Below are positions 38,101 to 43,645 of a stretch of 64,000 bases of DNA, piece by piece (the stretch's first letter is position 1; each line of letters starts with the position of its first letter). Where the stretch lies: positions 5,126,898 to 5,190,897 of the forward strand of contig CAXIPT010000006.1 of the NCBI GenBank assembly GCA_964030475.1. Direction: 5' to 3'. This stretch comes from Tethya wilhelma. Lineage: Eukaryota; Porifera; Demospongiae; Tethyida; Tethyidae. Under the pieces are notes generated by a model. The model did no database searches. It was given only the letters and a program-made list of their open reading frames with translations, and was not told where the DNA came from. Made by a program: the position numbers and the translations under genes.

Positions 38101-39285
38101 TTGCTGATGATAACCTCATGATGATGGTGGAAGAGGGAACTAATGTCACCTTTGATGTTGTGCTGAGTACGCCTGGAAGTCCTGCTGGTCAACTCAAGGT
38201 TATGATTGACTTCACCTTAACCTTGATTGATGGAGACAAAGCAGGTATACATGTATAGGACTATTTCCGTCCTGAAAAAAAAAAACAACCAAATCTTTTG
38301 TTTAATGCGATACATGTGTGTTTCTGCAGAGTTTGATACTGACTTTGACCAAGTTACCCTCAATGCTATGTTTGCTGTGGATGCTTCCAATGGTACCATA
38401 TCTACATCTGAGAGTGTGTCTATCATTGCTGACAATGCTCTGGAAGGTGCCCATTCATTCACAGTGACTTTGAGTGCTCAAGAAGCTATGGATAAAGGCT
38501 ATACTCTTGATATCACTCGTGCTGTGCTAACAGTAACTATCACTGATTCATCAGATTGTAAGGCAATCACAGTTAATTGAAATTAACCAGTTATCGATTG
38601 CATTTGTCATCTTTGACTTGTTCAGTGGCTGCATTCAACTTCAACTTTTCACCTGTTCAAAATCCAGTCGAAGATATGGTTACGATTTTTGTTTGTGGTT
38701 TTGTATTTCTGAATGGAATCACACTGGATTGTAATGTAACTGTATCTGTGGTCGTCATAGATACTGATTTAGCAGGTATGGTAATGGAGCATTATTTTTA
38801 ACCCTTATATGTAAAAATGAATGTGTTCTTATAATTTAAAACATAGATGAAGGAGTAGATTTCATGTCTCCAGTGTCTGGCCTGGAGTATTTCTTCGACA
38901 CATTAACTACAACTGGACCATCTAGTTGTCTTGAATTTCAGCTAGTTGATGATATGAACTTTGAAGGCAATCATGTCTTTACAGTATCTGTGTCTTCCAC
39001 AACTCCTCCTGGAATTAGCACTGGTGCTACTACCATTATTACTATCATTGATGATGATGGTTAGTAGATTCAGAATGTAAAAAATAGCTAATTATTTTTA
39101 TTGTGATCATGACATGTTCTATATTATGTTGTTTATTTACATTCCAGTGACTGTTAAGATGGTAACAGAGGACATGACTGTTAGTGAAAATGAAGGAGTT
39201 ACTATTTCAATCTGTGCAGAAGGTGTTGACAAAGAAATGCTTGAACTTCCTGTTACTGTTAGAATGATGATCACAGGAGATGCTA
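6853..39285 (+). CDS. Gene 2: very large Calx-beta array protein (partial)
   Basis: About fifty phase 1-1 exons can be placed in one direction, beginning with B exon 6853-7005 and ending with F exon 39148-39285; each is itemised below as domain pairs. Without the duplicated D/E pair at 24056-24594, they make about 20 complete Calx-beta domains plus unpaired halves at 9648, 16449 and 39148. Three copies of F+A contain an extra Ser-Gly or acidic linker exon. No start codon with a signal peptide and no terminal stop is visible, so both ends are missing. The N at 6744 precedes the model, and the N at 40001 follows a repeat inserted in the last intron. Internal Ns at 14127, 16227 and 23151 disturb exon content. 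Family knowledge suggests a secreted Ca2+-dependent adhesion or matrix role; the linkers add a proteoglycan flavour. Whether this is one transcript or several cannot be told from sequence alone. Confidence 0.82.
7515..8219 (+). CDS. Calx-beta domain (D 7515-7670, E 8004-8219)
   Basis: D reads LQSFVFDFGMVGRPVEGTDT with the pair VCSTV...LECDV. E opens ALVEDFTNPPTLEYSFGSAT, contains DFEEDHSFSVSVTSTTPSG and ends IEDNEG. The intron between them carries the palindrome at 7738-7935. Confidence 0.87.
7738..7935. mobile_element. Palindromic MITE (fold-back element)
   Basis: Two arms of about 90 bp (about 7738-7832 and 7846-7935) are near-perfect inverted copies around a short AT-rich centre; both contain the GTTCAGTATTTCACCAGG block. 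In RNA the pair would fold into a long hairpin 68 bases after the donor at 7670. Confidence 0.88.
8717..9507 (+). CDS. Calx-beta domain (F 8717-8869, A 9298-9507)
   Basis: F reads VITVEISTDDITRAENGGGS and GINEFEIAAVNLLDMDFTGD. A opens AIPDDIEPQGDRVSVDFPVG, with VCIDIDIIDDDCFEGNHQFT and a Q-rich strand (TAQLSSSS), and ends LTDREG. It is paralogous to 19258-19876, sharing the unusual LTDREG end. Confidence 0.86.
9648..9794 (+). CDS. Unpaired Calx-beta first half (B)
   Basis: Reads DATVQFVDAMVQVDENMDVR and ends TLVDGTKA with donor GTATGT. The expected C exon is absent: the next exon found is a D' at 14394, beyond the helicase fragment and the N at 14127. The C exon was probably lost at that join. 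Confidence 0.83.
9815..10220. mobile_element. MITE with long inverted arms (ACAAGTAG family)
   Basis: Arms of about 115 bp (9815-9930 and 10106-10220) are inverted copies carrying AGGAATGGGCAGTGCGG and ATGAAGTAGTCATGTGCCGA. The same family occurs at 21424-21789, 23487-23852 and 34406-34785, with a single arm at 37805-37912. Confidence 0.9.
10898..12095. repeat. Tandem repeat, about 2.3 units of 505-540 bp
   Basis: Units start near 10898, 11403 and 11943 (the last is partial). Landmarks repeated in order are GTGCTCGAATAAATTTACA, CCTCCCCATTCCTCCCC (10977, 11503, 12046), GAGACTGTGACAGTCTTTTT and TGTGCGGAGAGGTGACACTC. Units are about 90 percent alike, with indels. The array stops within about 15 bp of the helicase stop codon, so it may be the 3' part of that transposon. 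Its base use is like the surroundings and no ORF of note lies within it. Confidence 0.88.
12109..14126 (-). pseudogene. Helentron-type PIF1 helicase-OTU protein, 5' truncated
   Basis: One open frame of about 670 codons ends at 12109. It shows superfamily 1 PIF1 helicase motifs in order: APTGLAA, VVDEISMVS (DEIS, Walker B), FFGDVLQLQPV, TIHKCQGLSLECAIVDL and YVALSRVKSLTGLYLS. A C-terminal OTU cysteine-protease domain follows, with RGDGNCLFRA (catalytic Cys) and GDHFKVV (catalytic His). The Walker A loop (GxxGTGKS) that should precede APTGLAA is missing, because the frame runs into the N at 14127 and then into SINE sequence. PIF1-OTU fusions are typical of Helentron transposons, whose Rep/helicase drives rolling-circle transposition. 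It lies antisense in a gene 2 intron. The intact 2 kb frame suggests a recent insertion; truncation here may be an assembly break rather than decay. Confidence 0.88.
14138..14256 (+). mobile_element. tRNA-derived SINE
   Basis: A pol III box A (TAGCTCAGTGGT, 14182-14193) and box B (GGTTCAAATCC, 14228-14238) lie at tRNA spacing, with a good T arm (CTGGG/CCCAG). The acceptor stem does not pair, so this is not a working tRNA. A 5' head containing TTCTCTGCTCCAATGCC is shared with the minus-strand copy at 33931-34055. Confidence 0.8.
14394..16226 (+). CDS. Calx-beta domain (D' 14394-14543, E' 16018-16226, truncated)
   Basis: D' reads ERNNEITISAGRTQTDENAA and EICATISDVTATDVSISVTL, donor GTAAGC. E' reads LEDFMFSTSPLRLTDFVNVG, with NDDDWEGFHSFEVSLSSTSL, and breaks off at PSTVT where the N at 16227 falls. 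The last six or so codons and the donor site are missing. The pair matches 57989-59796 of gene 4. Confidence 0.84.
14850..15118. mobile_element. Palindromic MITE
   Basis: Inverted arms of about 105 bp (14850-14960 and 15010-15118) share AAACATTAGAAATGTAATG and the block AAAGTGAGCAAACAAGATAG. It lies in the D'/E' intron. The following 15119-16017 has no recognised gene or repeat. Confidence 0.87.
16449..16655 (+). CDS. Unpaired Calx-beta second half (A)
   Basis: Reads DSSDFSLPNGDIATFEVGVA, with NDNCFEGDHEFSVTLQSSSL, ending ITDPQG. The F exon that should precede it is absent between the N at 16227 and 16449, so at least one exon was lost at the join. Confidence 0.83.
16975..17884 (+). CDS. Calx-beta domain (B 16975-17133, C 17654-17884)
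   Basis: B reads DATIQFADPDGTITLPEGAV; C reads GLDEDYMPATLDVQFMIGDA with LEGDHSFTLTLSADEAAAGG. Both are closest to the pair at 6853-7377, which suggests a block duplication of the six-exon unit. Confidence 0.87.
18023..18529 (+). CDS. Calx-beta domain (D 18023-18178, E 18323-18529)
   Basis: D reads LESFEFGFGMVDRPVEGTDN with VCSFFI...LECDI. E reads GDDFSAPSVLEYSFDSATID, with DFEGDHSFLVSVNSTTPSG and VTIVDDEG. This is the paralogue of 7515-8219, without the palindrome in the intron. Confidence 0.87.
19258..19876 (+). CDS. Calx-beta domain (F 19258-19410, A 19658-19876)
   Basis: F reads VITVQISTLDVTQAENDEGF and SGITGFEIAADDLLNMTFMG. A reads AVPEDFEPDGADVMSVPVDF, with DNCFEGNHQFTVELSSSSTL and LTDREG. 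It is the paralogue of 8717-9507, three codons longer in A. Confidence 0.86.
20160..20689 (+). CDS. Calx-beta domain (B 20160-20315, C 20465-20689)
   Basis: B reads DATVQFVNTMVEVDEDMDVS and ends TLFNGTKA. C reads EYPDDFNAQSLSVMFLEGDA, with LEGAHSFTVALPSDPPEDLE replacing the usual SAxEA helix-like loop, and ends VISDTAD. Confidence 0.86.
20811..21789 (+). mobile_element. Composite repeat R2 plus ACAAGTAG-type MITE
   Basis: The left part (20811 to about 21400) starts CATACGTACGGTAGTACG and contains GGGCCGACTGTCCCAT, a TTCC run and GGAAATC-type blocks. It recurs inverted at 32905-33385 and 34790-35495, and directly at 39587-40000. The right part (21424-21789) is a fold-back MITE. The same two parts, inverted, are joined at 34406-35495, so they probably form one mobile unit. 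Confidence 0.75.
21992..22530 (+). CDS. Calx-beta domain (D 21992-22147, E 22318-22530), copy 1
   Basis: D reads LGSFFFDFSPFASRGESADD with ACGFVILMNEITLDCDVTLT. E reads VADVDFSVPTTLEFFLNRTS, with NFEGDHSFTVSVVSTTPDG and IIDDD, ending at the donor GTGAGT. Confidence 0.88.
24056..24594 (+). CDS. Calx-beta D/E pair, copy 2 (likely assembly duplicate)
   Basis: Exons 24056-24211 and 24382-24594 have the same translations as copy 1 at 21992-22530. They sit in the second half of the repeat that meets at the N at 23151. Counting them as a separate domain would probably inflate the protein. Confidence 0.6.
25631..26586 (+). CDS. Calx-beta domain with Ser-Gly linker (F 25631-25774, linker 26144-26257, A 26374-26586)
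   Basis: F reads VMLMLGTEDLTVSEDTADTI and ends TGDSQTS. The linker exon is phase 1-1 and reads DGPSTDTWDLFPPW, then SGSGYKSGSGSGSGYGSGSG, with nine Ser-Gly dipeptides. A opens ALKCAVDFILPGGTNATFPV and ends ITDDEG. Ser-Gly runs near acidic residues are the classic glycosaminoglycan attachment context; that use here is inference. A decayed A-like exon lies at 25885-26020, between F and the linker. Confidence 0.85.
25885..26020 (+). pseudogene. Decayed A-type Calx-beta exon
   Basis: After a TTAG acceptor-like site the frame reads VQFVDFMHDTSIGTIAAFQV GVAKPA, then a stop. Five bases later CIDIMIVN resumes in another frame. This is the pattern of an A exon (VDF...ATF.VG.A..ACIDIMIVND) broken by a small insertion and then lost. 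Relatives lie at 30702-30838 and 34128-34250. Confidence 0.75.
26717..27180 (+). CDS. Calx-beta domain (B 26717-26875, C 26953-27180)
   Basis: B reads DATIGFADDDLMMEVEEGTN and TTPGYPAGKLKIGINITLTL. C reads VFPDDFSSETLSAVFAVGDS, with ADLALEGVHSFTVSLSAQEA and IITDSSD. The intron is only 77 bp. Nearly identical pairs are 31531-32083 and 35921-36388. Confidence 0.88.
27434..30183 (+). CDS. Calx-beta domain (D 27434-27592, E 29965-30183)
   Basis: D reads LARFGSIFLPPDSPLEGTNG, with EVCMQLLIRGPIGNLECEVT. E reads VEGQDFTALDDPLQYKFGPT, with NFEGDHAFTVLVASTTPMG and IEDDDG, donor GTCAGT. The 2.37 kb intron holds an hAT-like MITE at 27963-28360 and broken R2 pieces at about 28760-28900 and 29762-29915. 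Between those pieces, 28900-29760 has no recognised feature. Confidence 0.86.
27963..28360. mobile_element. hAT-like MITE (AGTGGCGGATC ends)
   Basis: It starts AGTGGCGGATCCAG and ends TAGATCCGCCACTG, as inverted termini. The flanks share GCATGT (27957-27962 and 28361-28366), a partial target-site duplication. The inside contains GTGGGCGTGGCTACCCC and GCGCGCTCCACGC blocks found in related elements near 49900 and 60300. Confidence 0.85.
28760..29915 (-). mobile_element. Broken R2 repeat pieces
   Basis: 28760-28900 (CTTTTGTTTGTCTGGAAATT) and 29762-29915 (CAGCGCTCTCTCCAGAGTGC) are consecutive parts of the R2 repeat as seen intact at 32905-33385. About 860 bp of unrelated sequence lies between them, probably a later insertion that I cannot classify. 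Confidence 0.65.
30464..31401 (+). CDS. Calx-beta domain with Ser-Gly linker (F 30464-30610, linker 30968-31087, A 31189-31401)
   Basis: F reads VMVQLVSNQDMTVRENDEPT and ends ITGDSLTS. The linker has the same DGPSTDTWDLFPPW start and nine Ser-Gly dipeptides, but one extra YG and a total of 40 codons against 38. A reads ALKCAVDFILPGGTNATFPV with GPAMETCIDI. The F-to-linker intron is nearly identical to that at 25775-26143 apart from its first 80 bp. Confidence 0.86.
30702..30838 (+). pseudogene. Decayed A-type Calx-beta exon (second copy)
   Basis: Almost identical to 25885-26020: the same VDFMHDTSIGTIAAFQVG frame, the same stop and the same frame break before CIDIMIVN. It therefore decayed before the 4.8 kb block duplication. 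Confidence 0.75.
31531..32083 (+). CDS. Calx-beta domain (B 31531-31689, C 31856-32083)
   Basis: B reads DATIGFADDNLIVEVEEGTN with TTLGYPAGKLKIGINVTLTL. Its donor GTGTGT is itself the first unit of a 100 bp GT repeat. C reads VFPDDFSSETLSAVFSVGDS, with LEGAHSFSVTLSAQEASDMG, and ends VIILDTAD; a second GT repeat starts 12 bp after its donor and runs into the gap at 32161. Confidence 0.87.
31690..31793. repeat. (GT)n microsatellite forming a splice donor
   Basis: The repeat begins at the intron's first base (GTGTGTGTGTGAC) and continues for about 100 bp, with a few interruptions. Confidence 0.95.
32095..32262. repeat. (GT)n microsatellite with 72 bp gap of Ns
   Basis: GT repeats flank Ns at 32161-32232. 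The true repeat length is unknown. Confidence 0.95.
32358..32885 (+). CDS. Calx-beta domain (D 32358-32513, E 32664-32885)
   Basis: D reads LNSFIFGISPFPNPVEDDED with VCSFATLLNGISLDCDVTVT. E reads VTDVDFSAPTPPLEYLFNRT, with NFEGDHFFTVSVVSTTPDG and IIDDDG, donor GTTAGT. Both are relatives of 21992-22530. Confidence 0.87.
32905..33385 (-). mobile_element. R2 repeat, inverted copy
   Basis: Inverted relative of 20811-21400: GGTCTATTGACGACCTTTAC, CAGCGCTCTCTCCAGAGTGC and GGGACAGTCGGCCCATTCCT occur in reverse order and complement. It lies in the E-to-F intron. Confidence 0.82.
33712..35812 (+). CDS. Calx-beta domain with acidic linker (F 33712-33855, linker 34314-34385, A 35600-35812)
   Basis: F reads VMLMLATEDLTVSEDTAGTI and ends TGDSQTS. 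The linker is a short 24-codon version: DGPPVDDEDYEDLWLGSEYG, then SGFIG. It has the same start and end as the longer linkers but only one Ser-Gly, and an added acidic run. Tyr flanked by DDED-ED is a plausible tyrosine sulfation site (inference). A reads APKCAVDFITPGGTNATFPI. The linker-to-A intron contains a MITE and an R2 repeat. Confidence 0.84.
33931..34055 (-). mobile_element. tRNA-derived SINE, minus strand
   Basis: The reverse complement has the same 5' head (TTCTCTGCTC.AATGCC), box A (CACTCAGTAGTAAGAGC) and box B (GGGTTAGAATCCC) as 14138-14256, followed by an AATCTCAA.ATTT end. Confidence 0.78.
34128..34250 (+). pseudogene. Decayed A-type Calx-beta exon (third copy)
   Basis: A more diverged relative of 25885-26020: FLDLTRPVETIIATFQVGVA is readable behind a stop, followed by an out-of-frame remnant of CIDIMIV. 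It again lies between F and the linker exon. Confidence 0.68.
34406..35495 (-). mobile_element. Composite MITE plus R2 repeat, inverted copy
   Basis: 34406-34785 is an ACAAGTAG-family fold-back and 34790-35495 is R2 in reverse. Order and orientation mirror 20811-21789. R2 here carries a nested 71 bp hairpin at 35367-35437. Confidence 0.75.
35367..35437. mobile_element. 71 bp hairpin element with 11 bp target-site duplication
   Basis: It has 18 bp perfect inverted ends (AGCCTCATTCCCAGGCTC) and partly paired inner arms. It is flanked by ATTGTGTCAAT at 35356-35366 and again at 35438-35448. The homologous R2 copy near 33325 has a single uninterrupted version of the site. An 11 bp duplication would suit a Mutator-like transposase. 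Confidence 0.85.
35921..36388 (+). CDS. Calx-beta domain (B 35921-36085, C 36161-36388)
   Basis: B reads DATIGFADDDLMMMVEEGTN and has a two-codon insertion (TLTLRLVNG instead of TLTLVNG) in a beta strand. C reads VFPDDFSSETLSAVFAVGDS with LEGAHSFTVSLSAQEASDMG and ends VIILDTAD. The intron is 75 bp. Confidence 0.88.
36477..36929 (+). CDS. Calx-beta domain (D 36477-36632, E 36717-36929)
   Basis: D reads LDAFVFSFSPVQNPVEDMPV with VCGFAFLDGISLECNVTISV. E reads DEGVDFISPMSDLEYFFDTS, with NFEGNHVFTVSVSSTTPPG and IIDDDG. A recent duplicate is 38626-39059. Confidence 0.88.
37018..37716 (+). CDS. Calx-beta domain (F 37018-37155, A 37489-37716)
   Basis: F reads VTIKMVTEDMTVSENDGITI, with ICAEGVNKEMLELPVTVRMM. 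A reads ALPQDIMTLEAADTDGNFSV, with DDDCFEGDHQFTVTLVNPSP and ITDVEG. There is no linker exon in the 333 bp intron. Confidence 0.87.
37805..37912. mobile_element. Single arm of ACAAGTAG-family MITE
   Basis: About 108 bp matching the right arm of the 21424-21789 element (ATGAAGTAGT, TTACTACTTGT), diverged, with no second arm nearby. Confidence 0.7.
38086..38557 (+). CDS. Calx-beta domain (B 38086-38244, C 38330-38557)
   Basis: B reads DATIGFADDNLMMMVEEGTN with STPGSPAGQLKVMIDFTLTL. C reads EFDTDFDQVTLNAMFAVDAS, with LEGAHSFTVTLSAQEAMDKG and TITDSSD. Confidence 0.87.
38626..39059 (+). CDS. Calx-beta domain (D 38626-38775, E 38847-39059)
   Basis: D reads LAAFNFNFSPVQNPVEDMVT and is two codons shorter than its duplicate at 36477. 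E reads DEGVDFMSPVSGLEYFFDTL, with NFEGNHVFTVSVSSTTPPG. Confidence 0.87.
39148..39285 (+). CDS. Calx-beta first half (F), last exon of gene 2 in view
   Basis: Reads VTVKMVTEDMTVSENEGVTI with ICAEGVDKEMLELPVTVRMM, donor GTAAGA. The A partner should follow, but the intron is interrupted by R2 at 39587 and then the N at 40001. Confidence 0.85.
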
Positions 39286-39586
39286 GTAAGATACTCATCG
39301 TACACGGTCTCTAAAGTCCATCTTGTTTGAGAATGCCGCCAGAAGTTGAAATAATGAGATTCATGCAATACTTTTCATATGGGGCAAAATAGCTAACTTT
39401 GATTTATAAGGCATGTATAGTAAGCTGGAAAAGCAACCAAAAGAATGGGAGAACAAGCGCTTTATAATGGTGCTTGAAATTTTGCAATAGGTGGGATATT
39501 TCGATGGTAAATCAATTTTTTCTACTGGCATCTTCAAGCCAGATGGACTTTAGCTTGCGTATATAATTGCTAGTGTATCATACGTA

Positions 39587-40000
39587 CGGTAGTACGTATA
39601 GTAGGAATGGGCCGACTGTCCCATAGACACCATACAAAATGTTGGCCACTATAAAAATCTAGTCAAACAAAATTAAACCTTCAAAGGTGCTCAGAGGCTC
39701 TTACTGACAGATTACCAATTGCATGCAAGGCCTAAAACTCACAAAAACTTTCCTCAGCACTAGTAGTGAGCGCTAGTGGGAAGCCACCATAGTGCCATTT
39801 TTGTTCTGCTAACGTACTTACTAACTGACTTACTTGAAAACGATTTCCAGAGAACCAGAATGTGTTGAGCCAACTTTGACAGCACAAAGTAAGTTCTTTT
39901 CTTGGGTAGTACATTCCTTTATACTCATTTCAATCTCAAATAGCCCTAAACAAAAACTAGAAAGCTTTGAAACTTAGTGTATAAATTCATGTACTACAAT
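39587..40000 (+). mobile_element. R2 repeat, truncated at N
   Basis: Begins CATACGTACGGTAGTACG like 20811, and continues with GGGCCGACTGTCCCAT and a GCGCTAGTGGGAAGCCAC block. It ends at the N at 40001. Confidence 0.8.
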
Positions 40001-40001
40001 N

Positions 40002-40777
40002 ACTGGGCTATCAGATGGTTCTCACAACGTTCTTATTACTCCTGATGCCAAACTTGGATGCTTACGCCAGAATTTCGGGCGCCGTGTGACATTTGAAATT
40101 GAGCTTATCATATAAGATACTAATAAGTACTGTCAATGATCAACTAGTTTGAAACAGCTGTCTATAATTCTTAATCTAAAATTAATAGTGAACATTGTGT
40201 TGTAGAATAATTTAATTATAAACAACAGTTTTATTGCATATAAATTAATTTTATTTTCTGAGAATACATAATATGACCTTAATTGTGCTTGGGAGTATCT
40301 ATTGTTGTACGTACGCATGCGCAGTATACAGTTGCTTGGCCACGTGCACGTGCATTGGCCACCAAACCTCCACTGAACAGAAGCCAACTCAACGCTCTGT
40401 GAATGGTGAATGGGAAAGGCTTATATACACAGTTGCTCGTCCATTATGAGCCTCCTGCCGCTGTGAAGTCCAAATTATATAAAAGAGGTGTCTACAGAGT
40501 CATCCTGGATTGTTCTTTTTGCCCTGTCTGACGGTCATTTTGAAATGGGCTAGGACCATGGCCTGGATGCCAAGCTGCTAGCAACTATTTATATGGCTGC
40601 AGTTATCGTACATATGCAATTGTAAGTTAAAAACAGAGGTACACTAAGTGCAATCCTCACCACGCTTCAAAGGTCACGTGCCCAGCAAAGACTCTGAAAA
40701 CCTACCATCTAGCTACTATAGCTGCCAAAGTCAAAAGGCCATTTCAAGTTCCCACAATTTAAAGCTACAATTTAACC
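40002..40777. other. Non-coding spacer, nothing recognised
   Basis: This starts a new contig after the N at 40001. No Calx-beta exon, RNA gene or structured repeat is seen. Short ORFs here have no recognisable motif. Confidence 0.6.
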
Positions 40778-41272
40778 TAGTCTCACGGGCCAGATGTCCG
40801 GGAGAGGGGAAAAGGACGTCTGGTAGAAGTGGCCCAGTTTTTGTGTGCACTGAATCTAGTTGGAATTCATTAGCGTGACATAAGGTCATGCTATCACGTG
40901 AAAAAAAGTCTTGCCAGAAGACTTCAGTTTAGCTCCAGCTTTCTTCTTAGTGTACTCCAGTGTGAAGTAATCATGAGTTTGAACTATCTTCTACATACAA
41001 ACAGTGAAAGTTCAGTCTTACAAATAAAGCTTACGGATGTGGACTGTTCTTGGACGATGATTAGACAGCGCTATGGTCTCATGTGACAAGAACGATCTGG
41101 TTGGTTGTTTTCAAATTTGGCGGGAAATTTTACCTCATTATAAGTTCGAAATTACAAAATACTGAAATCTAATTGGAGATCACAACATTCCGCGATTGCA
41201 AACGAAAACTGGGCCGCTTTTATACCAGATATCGTTTTCCCCTCTCTCGCGGACGTCTGGCCCACGAGACTA
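40778..41272. mobile_element. TIR element (MITE), 495 bp
   Basis: It starts TAGTCTCACGGGCCAGATGT and ends in the inverse (CCACGAGACTA). Inverted termini extend about 80 bp at roughly 80 percent identity and include GAGGGGAAAA and GGCCCAGTTTT. It has no coding capacity of its own. Confidence 0.87.
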
Positions 41273-41564
41273 AATTTAGCAACCCAAGTTGGCCTGAGAG
41301 TAGTTCATGTTGAGGCAAATTGTCCTATATCTAGTACTTACTTTTGTGAGAAAACGCTGAAGCACAGCCAAGATATGGCACAAAGTTCAACTTGGTGTGC
41401 CACCACCACTACCACATCATCCACAAAAAAATCTTAATTAAACCCAAACATAATAGCCTCACTTTGCTCGGATATCAAATATCAAACATGACTAGAAACT
41501 CAAGTGCGCTTACGTGATCTACTATAATGGTTGTAATAAAAGCTGACCACAGTTACTATTATGC

Positions 41565-42105
41565 AAGTAGTAACAAATGTCTAGTATATAGAATGTACAA
41601 GAACAAGTATGCAATGTGCACATTGATTTTTCCTGACCCAAAACCTCATGATTTCTATTTTTTTTCGACTATAGTGAGTCTTTAGTAACTCCCTCTCTAT
41701 ATATAATTTATATAATGGCAGCAGTTCCTTTAATATCGCACCTGATTATGCAGACTGTCTCATGGATGTGCTGAGATACGTATTACACTAAGTTATTTAA
41801 TCATTAATTATAGACTCTTATTTGCCTGTTNTATGCAAGTAGTAGCAAATGTCTAGTATATAGAACGTACAAGAACAAGTACGCAATGTGCACATTGATT
41901 TTTCCTGACCCAAAACCTCATGATTTCTATTATTATTGGACTATAGTGAGTCTTTAGTAACTCCCTCTCTATATATAATTTATATATAATCACAGCAGTT
42001 CCTTTAATATCGCACCTGATTATGCAGACTGTCTCATGGATGTGCTGAGATACGTATGACACTAAGTTAATTATTTGATCATTAATTATAGACTCTACTT
42101 TGCCT
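41565..42105. repeat. Direct repeat of about 265 bp meeting at the N at 41831
   Basis: 41565-41830 and 41832-42105 align along their length with scattered substitutions and small indels (for example GAATGTACAAGAACAAGTAT versus GAACGTACAAGAACAAGTAC). Divergence at an N join suggests two haplotypes of one locus, not merged. Confidence 0.85.
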
Positions 42106-43579
42106 GTTGAGAACTCATAATCAAGTGCCTATTTATACTAGACCCATGCATGCAGTAGTAGGTATCTAAGCCATTTAGAATTGTGTGCTGCCTTGCCATT
42201 GATTATGGTGTTACTCACACAAAGGTATAGTGTGCATTTATAGGAATGTAGTACCAGCCAGTGCATTGACTGTCGCATTCCACCAAATAAAGCTCACATT
42301 CTTTCACATTCTTTTACATTCAGCCCTTTAAGGCAATAAACTGCTATATATAAGCTTAAAGTTTGCTATCCAGTTTTGTATTTATGCTTGATTTTATACT
42401 TTTTAAGTATATTGCATTCCTATACTATCAAAGTCTTGGCCTCTCAACCTGAAGGAGATCGCTGTGTACAATGCATTGCATCCATGGGCTACCAGCATAT
42501 CTAATCATGCAGATCTTCAGGATCTAGATCTTTTCATTAATTATGACAATTTATTTCTCAGAAGCTAAAAGCTTATAGTTCCTGAGCTATGCCAGGATTT
42601 TCAGTTTGAGCCATCACTCAAGCAGCCATTTTTGCTATGTTGCCCCCCCCCCAACTGGCACTTTGCACGTATAGCAAAGTTGCCCGATCATGCCCTGGAT
42701 TGCAGGCAACGTTAGCTAAGTAGCCATACCCATGCAATGGTACAGTCCACATGCAGTATTGCATGTCTTGATTACCAGCATCGTTGCTATTATATAGCCG
42801 TAATATAATTAATGCTTGGATGCACAATGTATAGAAAGTGTTTGTTGTTATTGTTTTTTTGCATATTGTACTGTATATTATACCAAAGGTTGTGCGCCAT
42901 GCATATGGTGCCATTCATTTGGATTATGTGGGTAGGTTGAGTAAGAAAGTGTAACCCTGCCCTTATAACTCACAGCACAAGCCAAGAGAGATTGATGACA
43001 AGTTTATGAACATAAGTATAGTACAATAATTTTTTGTTAATTATGTAAATGCTGTGATTAGTATCTTTACCTCTCTTCTGTTTTTGCTGGAGCGCTGGCT
43101 TTCCTATGCATGCTCTAAATGCAAATACGTATACTATGAGTTGTCTGTAGCAGAATTTTTCTTGGCTATAGATGGTTCACAAAATAAGCCCAACTGAGCT
43201 AAACCAATCCACATTTAAAGTCTTATACAACACAAGCGCTATGTTTCTAAATTGTCTGCAAGAAATTTTTGCCTAGACTCGTCAAGAACGTTTAGCACTG
43301 GCTACTATATAGCACAAATTTCAGTGCCATACAAGTGCATGCATGCATGTGATCAATTCTTAGTGATGATTAGATTAGAATATACACTATAAAAAGCTAT
43401 TGTATTGGGCAAAGTTGCTACGTAGCTCAGTCAAGATTATTGTCACATTCGTGTTGTACCTACTTCCAAAAACAAACAAACAAACAAACAAACAAAAAAA
43501 CAACACTGCTTTATGGCCAAGAGTATACATGCCTATATAGTCATCCAAATGTCAATGCATGACTTTGTATAATCAACAT

Positions 43580-43645
<66 letters not shown>

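Larger units (their letters stand above)
36477..39587. repeat. 2.13 kb block duplication of D-E-F exons and introns
   Basis: 36477-37437 and 38626-39587 match across exons and introns (a spacing of 2130 at E and F), including an intron block with CATATGGGGCAAAATAGC. Unlike the repeat at 23151 they differ by scattered substitutions, so this is a genuine recent duplication. The copies part where R2 begins, at 39587. Confidence 0.88.

Noticed and set aside
40640..41090. Candidate gene with ORFs at 40648-40878 and 40898-41086
   Set aside because: Much of it lies in the TIR element 40778-41272; no domain or splice signal links the ORFs.
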